A stretch of 64,000 nt of DNA from Protea cynaroides (taxonomy: Eukaryota > Streptophyta > Magnoliopsida > Proteales > Proteaceae), in the NCBI GenBank assembly GCA_028583415.1, contig CM053267.1:27638902-27702901 (forward strand). The letters run 5' to 3'. How positions within the stretch are numbered: the first letter of the stretch is position 1; the number at the start of each line of letters is the position of its first letter. This document shows positions 59,925 through 64,000 of this stretch, one piece after another. The notes beneath the pieces were generated by a model. The model made no database searches and was not told the origin of the DNA. It saw only the letters and a list, made by a program, of their open reading frames with translations. The translations under genes and the position numbers were made by a program.

Positions 59925-60195
59925 TAGGATAGAAAACCCTAAAAAATGGAAACAAAATAATAATTAGGGTAGAAAACCCTAAAATGGAAAGAAAATAACA
60001 ATTAGGGTAGAAAATCCTAAAAAATGGAAATAAAATAACAATTAGGGTAGAAAATCCTAAAAAATAGAAATAAAATAACAATTAGGGTAGAAAACCCTAA
60101 AATGGAAAGAAAGTAACAATTAGGGTAAAAAAACCCTAAAATGGATAGAAAGTAACAATTAGGGTAGAAAACCCTAAATATGAAAAGAAAATAGC
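59925..60195 (+). repeat. ~36-40-bp tandem repeats with telobox-like words
   Basis: About seven units of 'aacaattagggtagaaaaccctaaaatgga' type. Each holds TTAGGGT and ACCCTAA in inverted arrangement. I see no matching array in the minus-strand copy (1-5488). Confidence 0.85.
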
Positions 60196-60690
60196 AATTA
60201 AGGTCTTGCCATGCTTAGAATTAGCATATTAGATCTTACCATATAGGCTCTTGCCTTATTTGCAGTGCATGTCATATTAGGGAGATTTTCACAATCTTGC
60301 TATATGTGTATTTCTTGTCATAAATGTTTTATGTGCCATATTTAGATTGAATATTCTATTTTTTGACAATAACTTATTTTATGCAACACCCTAGTTAAAC
60401 TGTCATATATGCACACTTCTAGAAGACAATGTAGGTGTGGGGATGTGCATTTAGGCACCCACATTCTTGGGAATGACATAATGGGAATGATAAAATCTTA
60501 ATAAAGAAAGAGAATGCCTTGCCAAATTTTCCAAAATTAGAATTCAGGATAAAAAGGATGATTTAAGACGATTTTACCCATTGGCAAACCCTAAATCTAG
60601 AATAGGTTCTAAACCCTAAACCTAGAATAGGTTCTCAATCCCAAACCTAGAACAGGTTCTCACTTAATAACCTAGAACAGGTTATTCCCG

Positions 60691-61561
60691 AACTACGGGG
60701 ATTCTGATTCCTAGGGCAAACCCTAGGATACGTAGGCTATTTAGGAGAAACCCAAATTCGGTCCACAATTTAGTCCACTCGGACTATCCATAGATCCACT
60801 AGGATATATTTATTCACACCTTAGTCCACTCGGACTATCCATAGATCCACTAGGATATATTTATTCACACCTTAGTCCACTCGGACTATCCATAGATCCG
60901 CTAGGATATCCATTCCCATTTCAACCCAGAGGCCCGAACTACGTAGATTCTGATTCCTAGGGCAAACCCTAGGATACGTAGACTATTTGGGAGAATCCCA
61001 AATTCGGATCCACACCTTAGTCCACTTGGACTATCCATAGATCCACTAGGATATTTATCCAAACCTTAGTCCACTCGGACTATCCATAGATCCACTAGGA
61101 TATTTATCCATATTCCAATCCAAAAAGGGTTATCCAAATCTTAGTCCACTCGGACTATCCATAGATTCACTAGGATACTTACCCATATTTTGACCCAAAT
61201 AGGGTTATCCGCCCGAACTACGTAGATTCTGATTCCTAGGGCAAACCCTAGGATACGTAGGCCATTTGGGAGAAACCCAAATTCGGATCCACACCTTAGT
61301 CCACTCGGACTATCCATAGATCCATTAGGATATCCCTCATATTTCAACCCAAATAGGGTTATCTTTAGATACACTAGGACTGTCTATCAGTCCACATGGA
61401 CTATCCAGATCCTAATCCATAGGATTTCTTAGCCTTTCAAGCATAAATTTCAACTTGAACAAAGAACTTAATCATGCACAAGCATAAATCACAGCCATAA
61501 ATTTTAATCACACCTGAACTACGATGGTGAACCTGATTTTCGGAATAATTCCGTAATACGT
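60691..61561 (+). promoter_or_regulatory. Nested hairpin units in the solo LTR
   Basis: Units near 60691, 60939, 61215 and 61518. The first three have inner stem TCCTAGGG-CAAA-CCCTAGGA (60709-60728 in unit 1). The fourth has CGGAA-TAA-TTCCG (61541-61553). Outer arms are CTACGT and ACGTAG (60939-60944 with 60976-60981). Confidence 0.6.
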
Positions 61562-61659
61562 AGGCAATCTGATGGATACAGATTCGGTTCAATGATATCA
61601 AACCACTTGGTTTGGTTTGGCTTAACAAATAAAGTCTAGCATAGGAAAGGTATAGGAGA

Positions 61660-61825
61660 CCGATTTCGATCGGGTGGTTTAGGTGCCTAACCCCTTCCCA
61701 TAATCGTAACCTGACGCTTACCCAATCTCTGATAGACCAGAATCCAATCTAAGGGTCATGAGTCAATCGAAGTCTTACCTTAGGGTGAGATTTCACATTT
61801 TTAAGGTCCTAGACCTAAATCTAGG
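61660..61825 (+). promoter_or_regulatory. TTCG-loop hairpin and end-proximal hairpin
   Basis: CCGAT-TTCG-ATCGG (61660-61673) is followed by the conserved GGTGCCTAACCCCTTCCC segment and by CCTAGA...TCTAGG (61808-61825), 36 bp before the LTR end. Confidence 0.6.
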
Positions 61826-61861
61826 TGGCGACTTCTAAAGATTTCCATCTTTGTCCTCACA

Positions 61862-62097
61862 CCAACCACATCACCAGTGGGGTCCACAAACATTCTCTCT
61901 TATCAAACTTGATGTAGAATGCCATTAACTCGATGCAAGCCATCTGAAACACATCTAGAACACTGTAGAATACACAAGCAAAGTTGCTCCATCTTTGCCA
62001 TTGCACTGACACTCTCTCTCCTAATTCTTTGACTGAATGCTTATCAATACAGTCACATTAGTCAAGTTACCAACAATGACAACATAAAGTCCAACAG
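61862..62097 (-). repeat. 5' LTR of E3 (LTR B), second segment
   Basis: Resumes the LTR A match at 'ccacatcacc-gtggggtcca' and ends AAAGTCCAACA, directly followed by copia sequence. Confidence 0.93.
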
Positions 62098-64000
62098 GTG
62101 GGTGGAATGGGTGGTGGATCGGGGAATGGTAGGGACAGGGAGGTTTTGGGTAGTAGGTTGGATAATATTATCCTACGTGATGGATAGAGATGATGGAGTA
62201 GTAGATATGAGTGTGGGTGGATTTTGAAATTGGAATGGGAAACAATGCTCATTAAATGTTACATGGCGTGATATATAAGTTCGCCCAATTGAAGAATCAT
62301 AACATTTGTATCCACAATGACTACTGGAGTAGCCCAAGAATACACATTTGGTAGATCGGTATTGAAGCTTGTGCTAATTATATGGTCTTAACCAGGGATA
62401 GTAGGTACAACTAAATGTCCTCAAAATACTATAATCAGTCTCTTTTTGAAAAGTACTTGATATGGTGATTTCTATTGTAGCACTGTGGTAGGCAACTGAT
62501 TGATTAGATAAGTTACTATTTTAAAAGCAGCTGGCCAAAATTTCATTGGAGCAGATGACCTGGCTAGGAAAGTGAGGCCCATTTCAACCACATGGGGATG
62601 CTTCCTTTCTGCACGTCCATTCTGTTCTAGCGTGTGTGGGCATGAGTATAAATGTGAGATGCCATTGGTCTAGAAAAAGGAATCAAATGTCTGATATTCC
62701 TTTGCTCCATCTAACTAGAAATATTTCAATTTGCAATTGAAAATATTACATATTTGTGCATAAAACTTTTGAAAAATGGAAAATGCCTTTGATCGGCTCA
62801 CAATACAGTAGATCCATGTAAATCGACTAAAATCATCAATGAATGCTATGTAATATCTAAAACCATGAACAAAGGATATTGGAGAAGGTCCCCAAATATC
62901 TGAATAAACCAAATAAAAGGGAAATAGAGCACAACAAGAGTTTAATTGAAATGGTTGCTTGTAAATTTTGCCAAGTTGGCATGGTTCACAAAATTTTATT
63001 GATGAAGCCGCTTCATTAGGTAATGAATTATTCCACTGCAATTGTTGAAGGCAATGATTGGAAGGATGCCCAAGGCGATCACGCCAAATTGACTTGGGAA
63101 CTCATTCACCAACATGTACCATAGGCTCTTTATTGTGGACAGAAAAATGCATTACATGAAATTCAACAACCACATGATTATCATTGGTGAACTTGCTTAT
63201 AGACAATAAATTCTTAGTGATTGAAGGGACATAAAGGACATTATAAGCTCAAAATTACGTAATGAAGAAGGAATAATAGCTCTACCAATATTATGAATTT
63301 TCAAACCTGCACCAACTCCTACGCGAACTTGGTCAGTTCTAGAGTAAGAATTATAAGATACTAGATTTTCAGCATTAGTTGTAACATGGTGAGTTGCACC
63401 CGAATCGGGGTACCAAGTGGGATCAAATGTTGTAGTTGGTGCAGCAATAAAGGCCTCTGGTGATTGTGGTGCAGAAGGTGTAAATGTATGAAAATTTGGA
63501 TTAAAATGATTAAAACATGTTGTAACCGTATGATTACTCCCATGACATATTTGGCAGAGATTATTTGGATTGGAGAAGGTAGGAGTCGAGGTTAAGCATT
63601 GTTGAAGTGGTGTGGTCCTTGACCTCGATGGCTAGTTCTGCCATGACCTCCCCTATATCCACGACCTCTACCATGATAAGAGTGAGAGGAAGAGAAATTA
63701 CTAGGGCCTTTACCAGTATTATGCACTTCAAGAGAAGGAAGATCCATATGAGTTGTTTGCTACTCTTTCATTAATTCTAGGCTGAGTAGTAGTCCAAGAA
63801 AATCATCTAGGGGTAGGGGATCAAGTCTGGTAGTGATTGAGGTAGCAAAGGACTCATACTCAGCACCGAGACCTTGAAGAACACTTAAAATAACATCCTG
63901 TTTCGATACCGGATGTGCAGTGGTAATAAGGCTATCCACTGGACTTTTCACTCATTGTAGGTACTCTGTCATTATTTGTGTACCTTTCTTAAGTTGAAGA
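62098..64000 (-). pseudogene. Copia element, gag to integrase, running off the window
   Basis: From the window end on the minus strand: a UBN2/gag-type segment (VLQGLGAEYESFATSI, about 63900-63760), a Gly/Arg-rich stretch and zinc-knuckle remnant (about 63650-63540), protease-linker sequence, then the integrase zinc motif (CEPCQLGKIYKQPF) and core (YSDIWGPSP, FIDDFSRFTWIY; 63041-62715). A decayed integrase C terminus and Pro-rich linker lead to 62098, where E3 inserted; the frame resumes at 50145. Several frames are broken. The 5' LTR is outside the window. Confidence 0.88.

Larger units (their letters stand above)
56782..61861 (+). mobile_element. Tat/Ogre-like 5.1-kb solo LTR
   Basis: 5,080 bp, TGTAAGCACCCC...GTCCTCACA, flanked by TCAAC (56777-56781) and CCAAC (61862-61866), a 4/5 duplication. 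The paralogous LTR A shows the empty site. It contains ~165-bp 'aagtggacgt' subrepeats (57120-57620), an AT tract, a GA-rich leader (57950-58690) with ACTCAG|GTAAG donor (58697) and diverged 'tggaccattgat' repeats (59100-59710). A tandem 'tagggtagaaaaccctaaa' array (59930-60190), the 'tccactcggactatccatag' subrepeats (60760-61330) and the hairpin chain (60691-61825) follow. The Lys/Arg-rich frame at 58296-58883 is a purine-tract artefact. Confidence 0.93.
50146..62097 (-). mobile_element. Gag-only LTR element E3 (copia-like, nonautonomous)
   Basis: Begins TGAACTTAATATGACAC and ends AAAGTCCAACA on plus. Flanks GGTGT (50141-50145) and GGTGG (62098-62102) form a 4/5 duplication inside the copia integrase-RT linker. 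LTR A is 50146-52412 (2,267 bp). LTR B is 54764-56781 plus 61862-62097, split by a solo LTR. A tRNA-Met PBS lies at 54747-54758 on the minus strand. Internal region is only 2,351 bp and encodes a gag-like protein without protease, RT or integrase. This fits the terminal-repeat-with-gag type of nonautonomous element. Confidence 0.88.

Overview
This window looks like a repeat-dominated stretch of a flowering-plant nuclear genome. The evidence is plant-type Ty3/gypsy (Tekay-like chromovirus, Tat/Ogre-like) and Ty1/copia elements, a MuDR-type MULE, and GT-AG introns. I see no intact host gene; the only host-derived coding sequence I recognise is a short class III peroxidase fragment. I cannot name the species.

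Layout. 1-6262: a ~5.5 kb Tat/Ogre-like LTR on the minus strand, abutting the 3' part of a second such LTR on the plus strand. 6263-11757: leader-like tandem repeats, a CT microsatellite and a 15/30-bp minisatellite, which is split by a 2.3 kb Tekay-type solo LTR (7976-10308, TSD TGCAA). 11904-19024: a decayed multi-exon MULE transposase on the minus strand, split by a 4.0 kb Tat-like solo LTR (12467-16487). 19025-21688: peroxidase fragment and unassigned AT-rich DNA. 21689-33609: complete Tekay-like chromovirus on the minus strand (called E2, TSD TGAAT). 33816-36117: another Tekay-type solo LTR. 36118-64000: one copia element (minus strand) broken by a complete Tekay-like chromovirus (E1, 36892-48904, TSD CATCA) and by a gag-only LTR element (E3, 50146-62097). 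E3 is itself broken by a 5.1 kb Tat/Ogre-like solo LTR (56782-61861). Insertion order can be read from target-site duplications and interrupted frames.

The most interesting signal lies in the Tekay-type family, seen here as two complete elements and two solo LTRs. Each complete element carries an antisense accessory gene between its 5' LTR and gag, with a 5'-UTR intron of 423 or 435 bp. Clusters of a half-site NNN-GGTCG(A/C) lie in the LTR upstream of the TATA box, in the LTR downstream of the leader splice donor, and in the presumed promoter of the antisense gene. The GGTCGA core is constant, but the flanking bases differ between subfamilies (TAT, ACC, TGT, GAG) and stay palindromic. All the LTRs also hold a 33-codon reading frame ending C-x-C-x2-C-[IV]-[FY]-x-stop at the same place. 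Together these suggest a self-recognition or RNA-dimerisation/regulatory system; this is an inference.

The Tat/Ogre-like LTRs show a second unexplained signal: a chain of hairpins with conserved outer motifs and inner arms that change sequence but keep pairing.
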